Shown piece by piece: positions 9,247-17,672 of a stretch of DNA of 64,000 nt. The translations under genes and the position numbers were made by a program. The stretch spans positions 36,886-100,885 of the forward strand of contig JAHBNG010000045.1 in assembly GCA_019217005.1 (NCBI GenBank), written 5' to 3'. The notes beneath the pieces are model-generated. The model did not search any database. It was not told where the DNA came from and was given only the letters and a program-made list of their open reading frames with translations. Positions within the stretch are counted from its first letter, which is position 1. Each line of letters starts with the position of its first letter. The DNA comes from Chloroflexi bacterium TSY (GTDB lineage Bacteria; Chloroflexota; Anaerolineae; Caldilineales; Caldilineaceae).

Positions 9247-11349
9247 CTACGAAGAAGAGGAAGAGTCGAGGGTTTTGCGCCATCGCTGTTGAACGGGTTT
9301 GCGTAAGCGGTCAATAATCTCGGGAGTGAGTGTAATCCAGCGCGGTCCATGGGAATGCTCCTGGAGATAGTCGAGTTTACCGTCTTTACACCAAGCAGCA
9401 ATCGTCGAAACATTGACATTCAATAGCTCGGCGGCTTTGCGAGCAGAATAGCGACCATCGCCGCGTTGTCCATCTGGGCAAGCGGCGGGACCGACTAGGC
9501 AGTGGGAAGAAATGTGGTACTTATAGCGGAGCCAACTGACCATGCGATGGGTAAAGGGCAGACCGCGACCAGAGAGGCGTCCCTCTTGGTTGAGCTGGTC
9601 AGCAATTTGGCGGTCGGTATGGTCAGCGGCGAGGGTCCGAATGCGGTCGAGGATAGCAGTGGGCGTCTTGATGGCTTCACAAGAGGGAACCGGACGAGCC
9701 ACGGTCAACTCGGTGATAGCCTCGGTCTGCCAGCGGATGCCGATATAGACGGTGGTGTTGCGGCGAGCCAGGGTGACATCCTTGATAAGAAAGCGGAGCA
9801 GTTGTTTGCGTGCGGTCTGCTGCGTTGTGGGCGCACGCCAAATGCGAGGCAGGTCTTGTGCCAGATCGAGGATACGTTGTCGTTGTTCAAGTGTAGTCAA
9901 TAAGGCAGTTGGCTTGGGCAGAGATGCGAATTCTCGTTCCAGACGTTGGACAGCGGTGAGTTTTTCGTTCCACTCGCGTTCAAGGGTGCGAGCCACGAGA
10001 CGATTCTCGGGTTCGACAGCCATAAAGCGGCGTCGGGCCAGATCGGCTTCGTATTGTGCACGCTCGATACGCAAGTGCCACTGCTGTTCAAGTTGCTGTT
10101 GCCGTGTCTCCATCTGCTCAATAGTAGCCAGTGAGATCTCTAACTGAGCAGGCTGCATCGCCTCGAGAAAAGTCTGCGCAACTGCCTTGTCAATGGCCGT
10201 CCCGCGTAGCGAGAGACAGGTCTTGGCCGCATACTGAGCGTGGAGTTGGCTGCAGGTGTAGGTAGGTGTCTGAGCATCGTAGTAACGCACGGACATGCGT
10301 CGTCCGCAGCGACCACACAAGACAATGCCTTGGAGCAAGGCAGCACCCTCGCGGACCACGCCGCGCTGTGCTTCCGCCCGATAGGTCCGGTTATCATCGA
10401 GCGTCTGTTGGTTTTGCTGGAATTGTGCCCAAGTGATATAGCCAGGATGGGCATCATGAATGAGCACCAACCAGTCATCCCGTTTCCGCTGTGTTGTTCG
10501 CCCTTTGATGTACGGTGTCTCACCAGGCAGCAGTTGGGTGCGGGTTTGAGTCCGACCATAGGTATAGGCGCCGGCATAAGTGGGATTATGCAAAATGGCC
10601 AACACACGACCGTGGTTTAAGGGTCGCCAGTCGAGTTCTCCATCCCGCACACCACCCCAGTGTCGAGTGGGAAAGAGCAAGTCATGGTCAGCGAAATACT
10701 GCACAACAGCCAGGGCAGAACGCAACATCTCAAAGCGGGTGAACAGAAGCCGCACGGCGGATGCGACCTGTTCATCGGCATCGAAGACGATGCGCTGCGC
10801 AGAGTCATACATATAGCCCGTGGGCAAACGGAAGCGCAGTTCGCCCTTTTGGGCTTTGACCAGCTTGCCACCTTGAAGACGATTCCGAATCCAGTGCAAT
10901 TCTGCTTCGCTCATGGCCCCTTTGAAGCCGAGGAGAATGCGGTCATTGTAGTCGCTGAGATCATAGATCCCTTCTTCATCAATGACCAGCGTATCGGTCA
11001 AGCGGCAGACTTCCATGAGACGATGCCAATCGCTTGAAGAGCGAGCCAGCCGCGACACTTCGAGACTGAGTACAGCACCGGCATGACCAAGCCCGACCTC
11101 AGCAAAGAGCCCTTGAAAACCGTCCCGATAGTGAGCCGATGCACCAGATTGTGCTTGGTCCTGGTCGACCATGATGATTTGTTCCTTGGACCAACCTAAC
11201 GCACAGGCTCGTTGGACAAGATCGTACTGGCGCTCAGTACTACCGGTATTGTAACGGACTTGTGAGAGGGTTGACTGGCGTACATAAATGAAGGCCTGAC
11301 GCTCAAGATGGCCGGCTTGAATCTTGTTGGGTATTCGTTCGATTGACAT
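9247..11349 (-). CDS. large serine recombinase (integrase), element 1
   Basis: 700 residues. The resolvase domain starts at about residue 18 (AFIYVRQSTLSQV, with the nucleophile probably Ser26), followed by SRLARSSSDW and the E-helix region LLGFKGAMSEAELHWIRNR. A recombinase domain spans about 180-300 (AILHNPTYAGAYTYGR). A zinc ribbon follows (CGRCGRRMS, with further Cys to about 385), then a coiled coil, and a C-terminal extension with an excisionase-like helix-turn-helix (YSARKAAELLNVNVSTIAAWC). GGAGG lies 7 bases before the ATG. It should catalyse integration and excision of its own element. It overlaps the upstream 69-codon ORF by 47 bp, implying one transcript. It appears intact, so the element may still be mobile. 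Confidence 0.9.
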   Translation of the reverse strand: MSIERIPNKIQAGHLERQAFIYVRQSTLSQVRYNTGSTERQYDLVQRACALGWSKEQIIMVDQDQAQSGASAHYRDGFQGLFAEVGLGHAGAVLSLEVSRLARSSSDWHRLMEVCRLTDTLVIDEEGIYDLSDYNDRILLGFKGAMSEAELHWIRNRLQGGKLVKAQKGELRFRLPTGYMYDSAQRIVFDADEQVASAVRLLFTRFEMLRSALAVVQYFADHDLLFPTRHWGGVRDGELDWRPLNHGRVLAILHNPTYAGAYTYGRTQTRTQLLPGETPYIKGRTTQRKRDDWLVLIHDAHPGYITWAQFQQNQQTLDDNRTYRAEAQRGVVREGAALLQGIVLCGRCGRRMSVRYYDAQTPTYTCSQLHAQYAAKTCLSLRGTAIDKAVAQTFLEAMQPAQLEISLATIEQMETRQQQLEQQWHLRIERAQYEADLARRRFMAVEPENRLVARTLEREWNEKLTAVQRLEREFASLPKPTALLTTLEQRQRILDLAQDLPRIWRAPTTQQTARKQLLRFLIKDVTLARRNTTVYIGIRWQTEAITELTVARPVPSCEAIKTPTAILDRIRTLAADHTDRQIADQLNQEGRLSGRGLPFTHRMVSWLRYKYHISSHCLVGPAACPDGQRGDGRYSARKAAELLNVNVSTIAAWCKDGKLDYLQEHSHGPRWITLTPEIIDRLRKPVQQRWRKTLDSSSSS

Positions 11350-11512
11350 GGGTGACCTCCAGTGTGGATTCAGCGGATTGCATTTTGAGAAGATTGAAGG
11401 CTAACTCGGCCATGAACTGAATGGCTTTGCGGCGACGTTCTGCGCAAAGACAGGCCCATACCTGCGTGGGCAAGATCGCATCGGGGGGCGGCTTTGATTG
11501 ATGTGGCATCAC
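11303..11512 (-). CDS. small protein of recombinase element 1
   Basis: 69 residues (GTG at 11512, or ATG at 11509, preceded by AAGGAG at 11523-11518). The core PTQVWACLCAERRRKAIQFMAELAFNLLK is an amphipathic helix pair. It lies between the DUF5372-like ORF and the recombinase and overlaps the latter. From memory, short proteins of this type accompany this recombinase class; a role in directionality or regulation is only inference. Confidence 0.6.
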   Translation of the reverse strand: MMPHQSKPPPDAILPTQVWACLCAERRRKAIQFMAELAFNLLKMQSAESTLEVTHVNRTNTQQDSSRPS

Positions 11513-11556
11513 ATGTGCTCCTTATGGACTCATCGAGGAAGGAAATGTTGATGATA

Positions 11557-11888
11557 TCAATCATAGCCCACCTCCTCCGTCCAGCCGCTTGCCGACTGTT
11601 GCCACTCCGCAATGAATTGGGCTACTTGGCATAGGCCAGCTATGTCCAGTAGGTGTCTCTGGGGATGGTCTTGCGCTGCGCTTGCCCCTGCATAATCTGT
11701 ACAGCTCATGGCGATGGCCGTGTGGAAGCCGTCTGGGTGACGGATGATGAGGTCCGGATCTTCGCCTCGACGCAGGCGAATCACTTCAACTTGTTGACCA
11801 CAGAGTGGATGGTGGGGATGGGTAATTCTGATGTATCCCGAAGACAATTGGCATTGTTGGGTAGTTTGCTCTGAGCATTCCCTGCATG
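11557..11888 (-). CDS. DUF5372-like small protein, start codon supplied only in the circular form
   Basis: The recognisable part RITHPHHPLCGQQVEVIRLRR, then LIIRHPDGFHTAIAMSCTDY, resembles DUF5372 proteins that, as I recall, accompany serine recombinases in transposon-like elements. Inside the integrated element the frame has no ATG and no ribosome binding site; it simply runs out into antisense RT sequence. Joining the element ends puts the GGAGG plus ATG at 9187-9174 in frame, giving M-H-T-P-C-R-E-C at the N-terminus and about 113 residues in total. The stop at 11557 is 44 bp before the next ORF of the operon. Confidence 0.6.
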
Positions 11889-12213
11889 ATTGACCGGGCG
11901 TACCAAGCCTTACACCTTCTAGCTTTGGACCCAGTGGCCGAAACGATGGGCGACCCAAACTCCTATGGATTTCGGAAAGGTCGCGCCGCAGCGGACGCCA
12001 TCGAGCAGCTCTTCTTGCGGTTGTCGCCCAAGAATGCCGCTCAATGGATACTGGAGGGCGATATCAAGGCGTGTTTCGATGAATTGTCGCATGACTGGTT
12101 AGAAGAGCACATTCCCACGGATAAGCGGAGCCTCCGAGCATGGCTGAAGGCAGGATACATGGAGAAGGATGTCCTCCATCCGACAGAGACAGGCTCGCCC
12201 CAAGGCGGGATAA
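11886..12213 (+). pseudogene. intron A reverse transcriptase, segment 2
   Basis: IDRAYQALHLLALDP, then SYGFRKGRAAADAIEQLF, WILEGDIKACFDELSHDWL and ETGSPQGGI are RT motifs 1-4 of the group II intron class. The segment starts at the repeated ATG core and breaks at GSPQGG-I where recombinase element 2 is inserted. The short tail RAPPTMLQTM in the open frame belongs to that element. With segments 1 and 3 it forms a 571-codon ORF (402 + 325 + 989 bp without duplicated cores). Confidence 0.85.
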
Positions 12214-12224
12214 GAGCGCCTCCA

Positions 12225-12238
12225 ACAATGTTGCAAAC
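12225..12238 (+). other. recombinase arm site, left end of element 2
   Basis: ACAATGTTGCAAAC, 11 bp inside the TAA core, is the exact reverse complement of 14184-14197, which lies 8 bp inside the other core. In the circular junction the two would flank the core symmetrically as an inverted repeat, the layout expected of an attP. Confidence 0.65.
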
Positions 12239-12374
12239 AATGTGATAGACTACTCGATAAGGGTACCGCGCAAGCGGTTGCGCCCGAACTATGGTGATGG
12301 ATTCCATCCGATGAATGCCACGCCATCATCTCCCGAACAAGAAACCAACAGTCAAAAAGGAGAATGCAATCGAG

Positions 12375-12575
12375 ATGAGTCGACCACAACGAGACCCAAG
12401 TAAATGGCGGGTAAAACGCACCTTCGAACCGAATCGACTGTCATTGAACCATTTGGAAGCAGCCTACGCCCAAATCGTGCCAATCCAGAGTCGCATCCTG
12501 CGTTCAAGGACGCCCCAAGCGAGTTCGAGCAAGCAAGCGGCCAGCGCAGTCCGCCAAACAAGGAGAGCGGGATGA
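12375..12575 (+). CDS. small protein upstream of recombinase 2
   Basis: 66 residues, MSRPQRDPSKWRVKRTFEPNRLSLNHLEAAYAQIVP, then a basic tail. AAGGAG lies 12 bases upstream of the ATG, which is long but usable. The WRVKRTFEPNRLS block resembles short ORFs I recall preceding this recombinase type. The stop codon overlaps the recombinase ATG by four bases, indicating translational coupling. Confidence 0.6.
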   Translation: MSRPQRDPSKWRVKRTFEPNRLSLNHLEAAYAQIVPIQSRILRSRTPQASSSKQAASAVRQTRRAG

Positions 12576-14314
12576 GCGATCTACAAGTTGCCCTATATGC
12601 CCGTGTCTCTAGCGACCAGCAAGCGGAAGCTGGCACGGTGGCAAGTCAGATCAGTGCCTTGCAGGAGCGAATCGAGCAGGATCGTTTAGTCCTGGCCGCT
12701 GAACTGACCTTTATCGATGACGGCTACAGTGGTGCCACGCTGATTCGTCCCGCACTTGAGCAACTGCGGGATGTCGTTGCGCTACAGGGCATCGACCGAG
12801 TGTATGTCCACTCGCCCGACCGTCTGGCGCGCAAATATGCGTATCAGGTCTTGCTCCTCGATGAATTTCAGCGCGCCGGTGTCGAACTCGTCTTCTTGAA
12901 TCGAGAGTTAGGCCAAAGTCCGGAAGATGACTTGCTCCTCCAAGTACAAGGAATGATGGCCGAGTACGAACGAGCGAAAATTCTGGAGCGCCACCGCCGC
13001 GGGAAATTGCATGCTGCACGCACGGGGAACGTGGCGGTCCTCTCCGGTGCGCCCTATGGCTATCTCTATGTGAGCAAGCAGGATGGTGGCGGTCAAGCTC
13101 GCTATGAGATCATCCTCGATGAAGCCCGCGTTGTGCGGCAGGTTTTCCACTGGGTCGGCCACGAGAGAGTCTCCATCGGCGAAGTTGCGCGGCGTTTACA
13201 GGCGGCAGGTGAACGGACGCGCTCGGGCAAAACGACCTGGGACCGGACAACGATTCAAGGCATGCTCAGAAATCCTGCCTATAAGGGACAAGCGGCTTTC
13301 GGCAAGACTAAAACCGAACCCATGCGCCCCAAACTGCGTCCACAACGAGGCGATCCAGCGATTCCCAAACGACCCGTTTCCACGGTTAATGTCCCACAAG
13401 AGGAATGGCTTTACATCCCGGTGCCACCCCTCGTCAGTGAAGCACTCTTTGATACTGTCCAGGAGCAACTTGAAGAGAACCGGCGCCGTGCCCGTCAGCG
13501 CAAACGAGGGGCCAGTTATTTACTCCAAGGACTCCTCGTCTGTGCAGACTGTGGCTATTCTTTCTATGGCAAGCCGGTTAGCCGCAAATCGGCCAAGGGC
13601 AAGACCCGCCGTTATGCCTACTATCGATGCATCGGGACCGATGCCTATCGTTTCGGCGGTGAACGCATTTGTCATAATCTTCAGGTACGCACCGATCTGC
13701 TTGAAAACATGGTCTGGGATGAGGTCTGTGCTTTGCTCAATGATACAGCGCGGGTTGAACGAGAATATCAACGGCGCTTGCAAGCACCTGCGAAAGATAA
13801 TGATGATCTCGACGTCACCAACCGCCAACTCGCTAAAATCAAGCAGAGTATTGCCCGTCTCATTGACACCTATACCGATGGCTTCATCGACAAGGATGAG
13901 TTTGCGCCGCGTATCAGACGGCTTCGCCAACGTCAGTCCGACTTGGAAGAGAAACTGCAAAAACTCAACCAAGAACTCAGCCAGCAACAACAACTCCGTC
14001 TACTCATCACACAACTAGAAGACTTTGCTGCCAAAGTCACTGAAGGGCTTGACACCGCCGACTGGCAGACCAAACGCGAGATTATTCGCATGCTTGTTCA
14101 GCGCATTGAAATTGCCCAAGACGATGTCAACGTCGTCTTTCGCATCCCTTCCTCCCCTTTTGAACTCAGCCCCGAAAGGGGCGGTTTGCAACATTGTAGT
14201 AATTGTAATCTCCCCAGCGGTGGCCAATCTGGCTCTCGATGGGTTGGAAACGCTTCTCTATCGAACCTTTTCAAGTCGACGTGGCTTACGGATTCATTTG
14301 ATAAGGTACGCTGA
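12572..14314 (+). CDS. large serine recombinase, element 2
   Basis: Start chosen at 12572 (AAGGAG, six bases upstream). Resolvase domain VALYARVSSDQQ (nucleophile probably Ser13), then YVHSPDRLARKYAYQ and MMAEYERAKILERHRRGK; recombinase domain with IQGMLRNPAYKGQA (about 235-250); zinc ribbon CADCGYSF with a later Cys pair; coiled coil to about residue 500; and a conserved-looking tail VVFRIPSSPFELSPERGGLQHC. The tail overlaps the arm site. The gene has no stop inside the element: in the integrated state it reads through the core into RT codons in another frame and ends at 14314, so the last 35 or so residues are host-derived. In the circle it would continue to 12403. Confidence 0.88.
   Translation: MSDLQVALYARVSSDQQAEAGTVASQISALQERIEQDRLVLAAELTFIDDGYSGATLIRPALEQLRDVVALQGIDRVYVHSPDRLARKYAYQVLLLDEFQRAGVELVFLNRELGQSPEDDLLLQVQGMMAEYERAKILERHRRGKLHAARTGNVAVLSGAPYGYLYVSKQDGGGQARYEIILDEARVVRQVFHWVGHERVSIGEVARRLQAAGERTRSGKTTWDRTTIQGMLRNPAYKGQAAFGKTKTEPMRPKLRPQRGDPAIPKRPVSTVNVPQEEWLYIPVPPLVSEALFDTVQEQLEENRRRARQRKRGASYLLQGLLVCADCGYSFYGKPVSRKSAKGKTRRYAYYRCIGTDAYRFGGERICHNLQVRTDLLENMVWDEVCALLNDTARVEREYQRRLQAPAKDNDDLDVTNRQLAKIKQSIARLIDTYTDGFIDKDEFAPRIRRLRQRQSDLEEKLQKLNQELSQQQQLRLLITQLEDFAAKVTEGLDTADWQTKREIIRMLVQRIEIAQDDVNVVFRIPSSPFELSPERGGLQHCSNCNLPSGGQSGSRWVGNASLSNLFKSTWLTDSFDKVR
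14184..14197 (+). other. recombinase arm site, right end of element 2
   Basis: GTTTGCAACATTGT, reverse complement of 12225-12238. It overlaps the recombinase codons for G-L-Q-H-C, so protein sequence and DNA site are constrained together. Confidence 0.65.
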
Positions 14315-15197
14315 CGACTTTGTGATAACAGGAACCACCAAAGCGGTTCTTGAAGAAGAAGTGATGCCACTCGTGCAAGCCTTTCTCCACGAGCGGGGTC
14401 TCACACTTTCACCGGAAAAGACGACCATCTCCCACATCAATGATGGCTTTGACTTTCTCGGCCAGAACGTTCGCAAATACAACGGCAAACTCCTTATCAA
14501 ACCATCGGCCAAAAGCCAACGAACACTGCTCGACAAGGTGCGAACCATTCTCAAGACCGAAGGTCGATACCTCTCTGCCTACGGTCTGATCATGAAACTC
14601 AATCCGGTTATCCGGGGATGGGCTAACTACCATCGACACGTCGTCAGTAAACAGGTCTTTGCCGATATCGACCACCACATTCACTGGGCACTCTGGCGAT
14701 GGGCGAAGCACAAACATCCTCAGAAATCCCCTGGCTGGATTCAACAGAAGTACTTTGACGGTCAAGACGGTCAACGAAATGTCTTCCACACGCACACGGC
14801 CGATAAGGACGGCAAACGGGTAACCACTCGGCTTTTCCTAGCCGCTAAGTTACCGATTCGTCGCCATATCAAGATTCGCAACACCGCGAATCCCTATGAC
14901 CCAGCCTGGGAACTCTATTTCGAAGAACGGCAATACCGCCAAACGCTAACTGATTTCTGGGACCGTTCCTGGTTTAAACATCTCTGGACCAGAGAACGGG
15001 GACTCTGTCCGGTTTGTGGGGAACTCATCACGAGGCAAACTGGCTGGCACAATCATCACATTCATTGGCGGGTCTACGGCGGCAGTGACGACTTGGACAA
15101 TCGAATATTGCTCCATCCCAACTGCCACCGACAGGTTCACAGTCCCGATTACAACGGTCCACCGCTGCGTCCTTCTCTTGGCGTCCGAGATGCTTGA
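14209..15197 (+). pseudogene. intron A reverse transcriptase, segment 3 (YADD, maturase, HNH)
   Basis: Resumes ISPAVANLALDGLE, then LIRYADDFVITG (catalytic YADD), LTLSPEKTTISHINDGFDFLG (RT 6-7), maturase domain X (GLIMKLNPVIRGWANYHRH), and a C-terminal HNH endonuclease with CPVCGELI, NHHIHWRVYGGSDDLDN and HPNCHRQVHS. Catalytic residues are all present, so the protein would look functional if the two insertions were removed. The open frame before 14209 is recombinase-element sequence. Confidence 0.88.
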
Positions 15198-15215
15198 GCC
15201 GTATGCGGGGTAACT
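15196..15215 (+). ncRNA. intron A domain V, 5' half
   Basis: GAGCCGTATGCGGGGTAACT. With CGTACGGGCGGTTC (17659-17672) it makes 34 nt with the usual lower helix, 2-nt bulge, four-pair upper helix (CGGG/CTCG) and a GTAA (GNRA) tetraloop. One A-G mismatch sits in the lower helix. Confidence 0.75.
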
Positions 15216-15748
15216 GTGCGCCGTGGTACGCACTGAGAGAATTGCTACTGGAAGTAGCCGGCGTTCAGGGTAAATGACGCCGAGACGAACAACTAACCTG
15301 GACCTGAAAAGGCGAGGGGACAAGAGCATGTATGTAAAGCGGGGAACGGCAGAAGGCGTGTATGCTAGGCAGCCCCGCAACGTCTGTGTGATAAGGCTAG
15401 AGCTATACTGCCCAAATCCCAATGTCCAGTGGTGAAACCGTACACTCATCGGTAGCACGCCTGTACACCGATGCCATCCATAGCTGCGAAGCGAGTTTCA
15501 TTCGTGGTACACCCTGATGGATGGACGATGCGTAGTGAACGCATTCAAGGGCATGAGTGGGGAGCCTAAGTTGCGCTAGAACGTTCCTCAGTGACGGAAC
15601 ACGGGATCGTCTACGGGACGCGAGTCCTATGATGACGGAGTTCTGATAGTAGTCGTGCGAGTCACGCCGCACCAGGGAGACGGTAACACCGATTACAGGG
15701 CGAAGCAGAACAGATGTCCTTGATGTCAAAGACCATGAGGTATGCGAA

Positions 15749-17560
15749 ATGCAGAGAGCCGAAACGGTATTGAACATCATTTGAGAACGCGGAAAACGTA
15801 GATTGCCGCTAAGGCAACTGTATCGACAGCTTTACAATCGAGAGTTGTACCTTTGCGCCTATGGCAAACTATACGCCAATAATGGTGCAATGACACCTGG
15901 CACAACACCAGAGACTGTAGATGGAATGTCGTTAGCGAAAATCGACCACATCATTGAGCTACTGCGCAATGAAAGATATCGATGGACGTCAGTCCGACGC
16001 ACATACATACCCAAAAAGAATGGCAAATATCGCGGCCTTGGTATGCCGACGTGGTCGGATAAATTACTTCAAGAAGTGATACGCTTATTGTTGGAGGCGT
16101 ATTACGAACCGGAGTTCAGCGAACATTCCCACGGGTTCCGGCAAGGGCGAGGATGTCACACGGCGTTACAAGAGATAATGGGGAAATGGCAAGGTGTAAA
16201 GTGGTTTATCGAGGGCGATCTCCACGCTTGTTTCGACAATATCAACCATATGATTCTGTTGAACATCCTACGTGAGAAGATTCATGACAATCGATTCATC
16301 CGACTCATTACAAATCTCTTAAACGCTGGATACTTAGAAGAATGGCACTATCACACGACCTATAGCGGAGTTCCGCAAGGCGGTGTGGTCAGTCCCATGC
16401 TTTCTAATCTAGTGCTAGACCGATTAGACAAATTTGTCGAACAGACGTTTATAGCTGCATATACATGTGGGAAGCGAAGAAAAACGTATCGACCTTATGC
16501 CGCATTGACAATGAGAGCCAGTGTAGCACGGCGGAACAATGATTATGTAAGGGCTAAGGAATTTAGCCAACAAGCGCAAACCATGCCATCCCGAGACCCT
16601 AATGACCCCAATTTTCGTCGCCTACGATACTGCAGGTACGCTGATGACTTCATTCTGGGATTCACTGGTCCAAAGGCAGAAGCGGAAGATATCAAAAGGC
16701 AACTCTCGCAGTTTCTACAAGAAGAGTTGAAGCTTGAACTGAACGATGAAAAGACTTTGATCACTCATGGACGCGAAGGCAAAGCTCGCTTTCTCGGCTA
16801 TGATATTCATGTTCTACACGCTGATGATAAGCATGATGGGCGTGGTCAAAGGTGCGTCAATGGCGGTATTGGCCTGCGTGTTCCTGAAAGTATTATTCAA
16901 TCTCATTGTCAAAAGTACATGCGGAACGGAAAACCAACTTATTTGCCACAGAGGACCATCGATGATGCTTATAGTATAGTCACTCAATACCAAGCAGAAT
17001 ATCGAGGCATTGTTCAGTACTATAAGCTGGCCTACAACCTCCATCAACTCGACCGACTGAAATGGGTGATGGAAACCTCTCTCACCAAGACATTAGCGGA
17101 AAAGTACAAGACTACTCGGCGGAAAATATACAAGAAGTACCGGAAGACTATCCAAAATGAGTATGGCACATACAAGGGGTTGGAGGTAACTTTAGACCGC
17201 GGTCCTGACAAGAAACCGCTTGTGGCACAATGGGGTGGTATACCTCTCCAATGGAACAAATGGGTAGCGCTCAATGATACTCTACATCAGCCTATTTGGA
17301 GTGGACGCACTGAACTAGTTGACCGACTTCTAGCACAACAATGTGAGTTATGTGGTGCAATGGACAATATCGAAGTCCATCACATTCATAAACTCAAAGA
17401 CCTAGACAAACATGGCCATTCAGAGACACCACAGTGGGTACATCGAATGGCTGCCCGACGACGCAAAACGCTAGTCGTCTGTCAACCATGTCACAATGAC
17501 ATTCACTATGGTCGATACGATGGACCTTCTCTCGAAATAGGACATGGGAAAGCCACGTGA
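15749..17560 (+). pseudogene. intron B reverse transcriptase/maturase-HNH with in-frame TGA
   Basis: The family N-terminus is recognisable from ATG 15749 (GAGG eight bases upstream): MQRAETVLNII-stop-ERGKRRLPLRQLYRQLYN. The TGA at 15782-15784 stands where CGA (Arg) would be expected. Translation could also begin at the TTG at 15803. The rest is complete: GDLHACFDNI, SGVPQGGVVSPMLSNL, LRYCRYADDFILGF (catalytic), domain X, and a C-terminal HNH (CELCGAMDNIEVHHIHKLKDL, then CQPCHNDIHYG). The call of pseudogene depends on that single codon; read support would decide. Confidence 0.75.
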
Positions 17561-17584
17561 GACGGAAACGCTCATGCGTGGTTT
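17550..17584 (+). ncRNA. intron B domain V
   Basis: AAGCCACGTGAG, a GGAAAC-type loop and CTCATGCGTGGTTT form the domain V hairpin with the AGC triad and a two-base AT bulge on the 3' strand. It starts before the RT stop codon, so coding and ribozyme sequence overlap by about 10 nt. Confidence 0.8.
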
Positions 17585-17658
17585 GGAGGGGGGCGATTGG
17601 AATAGCGTTTGTCGGCAACGCGCAAGTCCACAAATGGCTCGCTGGTCGCCTACCCTAC

Positions 17659-17672
17659 CGTACGGGCGGTTC
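17659..17672 (+). ncRNA. intron A domain V, 3' half
   Basis: CGTACGGGCGGTTC completes the domain V begun at 15196. It is followed by TGAGGAGAGGGGG and the domain VI hairpin, ending at 17713. Confidence 0.75.

Larger units (their letters stand above)
9167..11888 (-). mobile_element. large serine recombinase element 1
   Basis: A 2.7-kb insertion between RT codons for GIPM and IDRA, bounded by a 3-bp direct repeat ATG with no terminal inverted repeats, as expected for serine-recombinase integration. Cargo on the minus strand, in transcription order: a DUF5372-like ORF, a 69-codon ORF, a 700-codon recombinase, and an intrinsic terminator. Removing 9167-11888 leaves the RT frame perfectly intact. 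Confidence 0.85.
12211..14208 (+). mobile_element. large serine recombinase element 2
   Basis: A 2.0-kb insertion in the RT SPQGGI codons, bounded by a 3-bp repeat TAA (12211-12213 and 14206-14208). Collapsing the repeat gives GGG-ATA-ATC-TCC (G-I-I-S), the expected RT sequence. Inverted 14-mers lie just inside both ends (12225-12238 and 14184-14197), probable recombinase arm sites. Cargo: a 66-codon ORF and a 580-codon recombinase on the plus strand. Confidence 0.85.
15216..17658 (+). mobile_element. group II intron B, inserted in domain V of intron A
   Basis: Starts GTGCGCC and ends with a domain VI helix (GGG-GGCGAT paired with GTCGCC-TA-CCC, bulged adenosine at 17652) followed by TAC at 17656-17658. 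The branch A lies 7 nt from the end, as in intron A. Length is 2443 bp. A candidate EBS1 AGTTGC (15569-15574) pairs with the flanking GTAACT (one G-U pair). Encodes one RT. Confidence 0.85.

Noticed and set aside
9167..11888. A conjugative element or prophage
   Set aside because: Only a recombinase and two small ORFs are present; no structural, replication or transfer genes.
13083..14018. A 311-codon plus-strand frame
   Set aside because: It overlaps the recombinase 2 gene in another frame; composition is that of a shadow.
14025..14208. N-terminal part of the open frame leading into RT segment 3
   Set aside because: It is recombinase-element DNA read out of frame; the RT proper resumes at 14209.
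15782..15784. Stop-codon recoding (TGA as amino acid) in this organism
   Set aside because: Only one in-frame TGA is involved, and other genes here end in TGA, so a local mutation or error is simpler.
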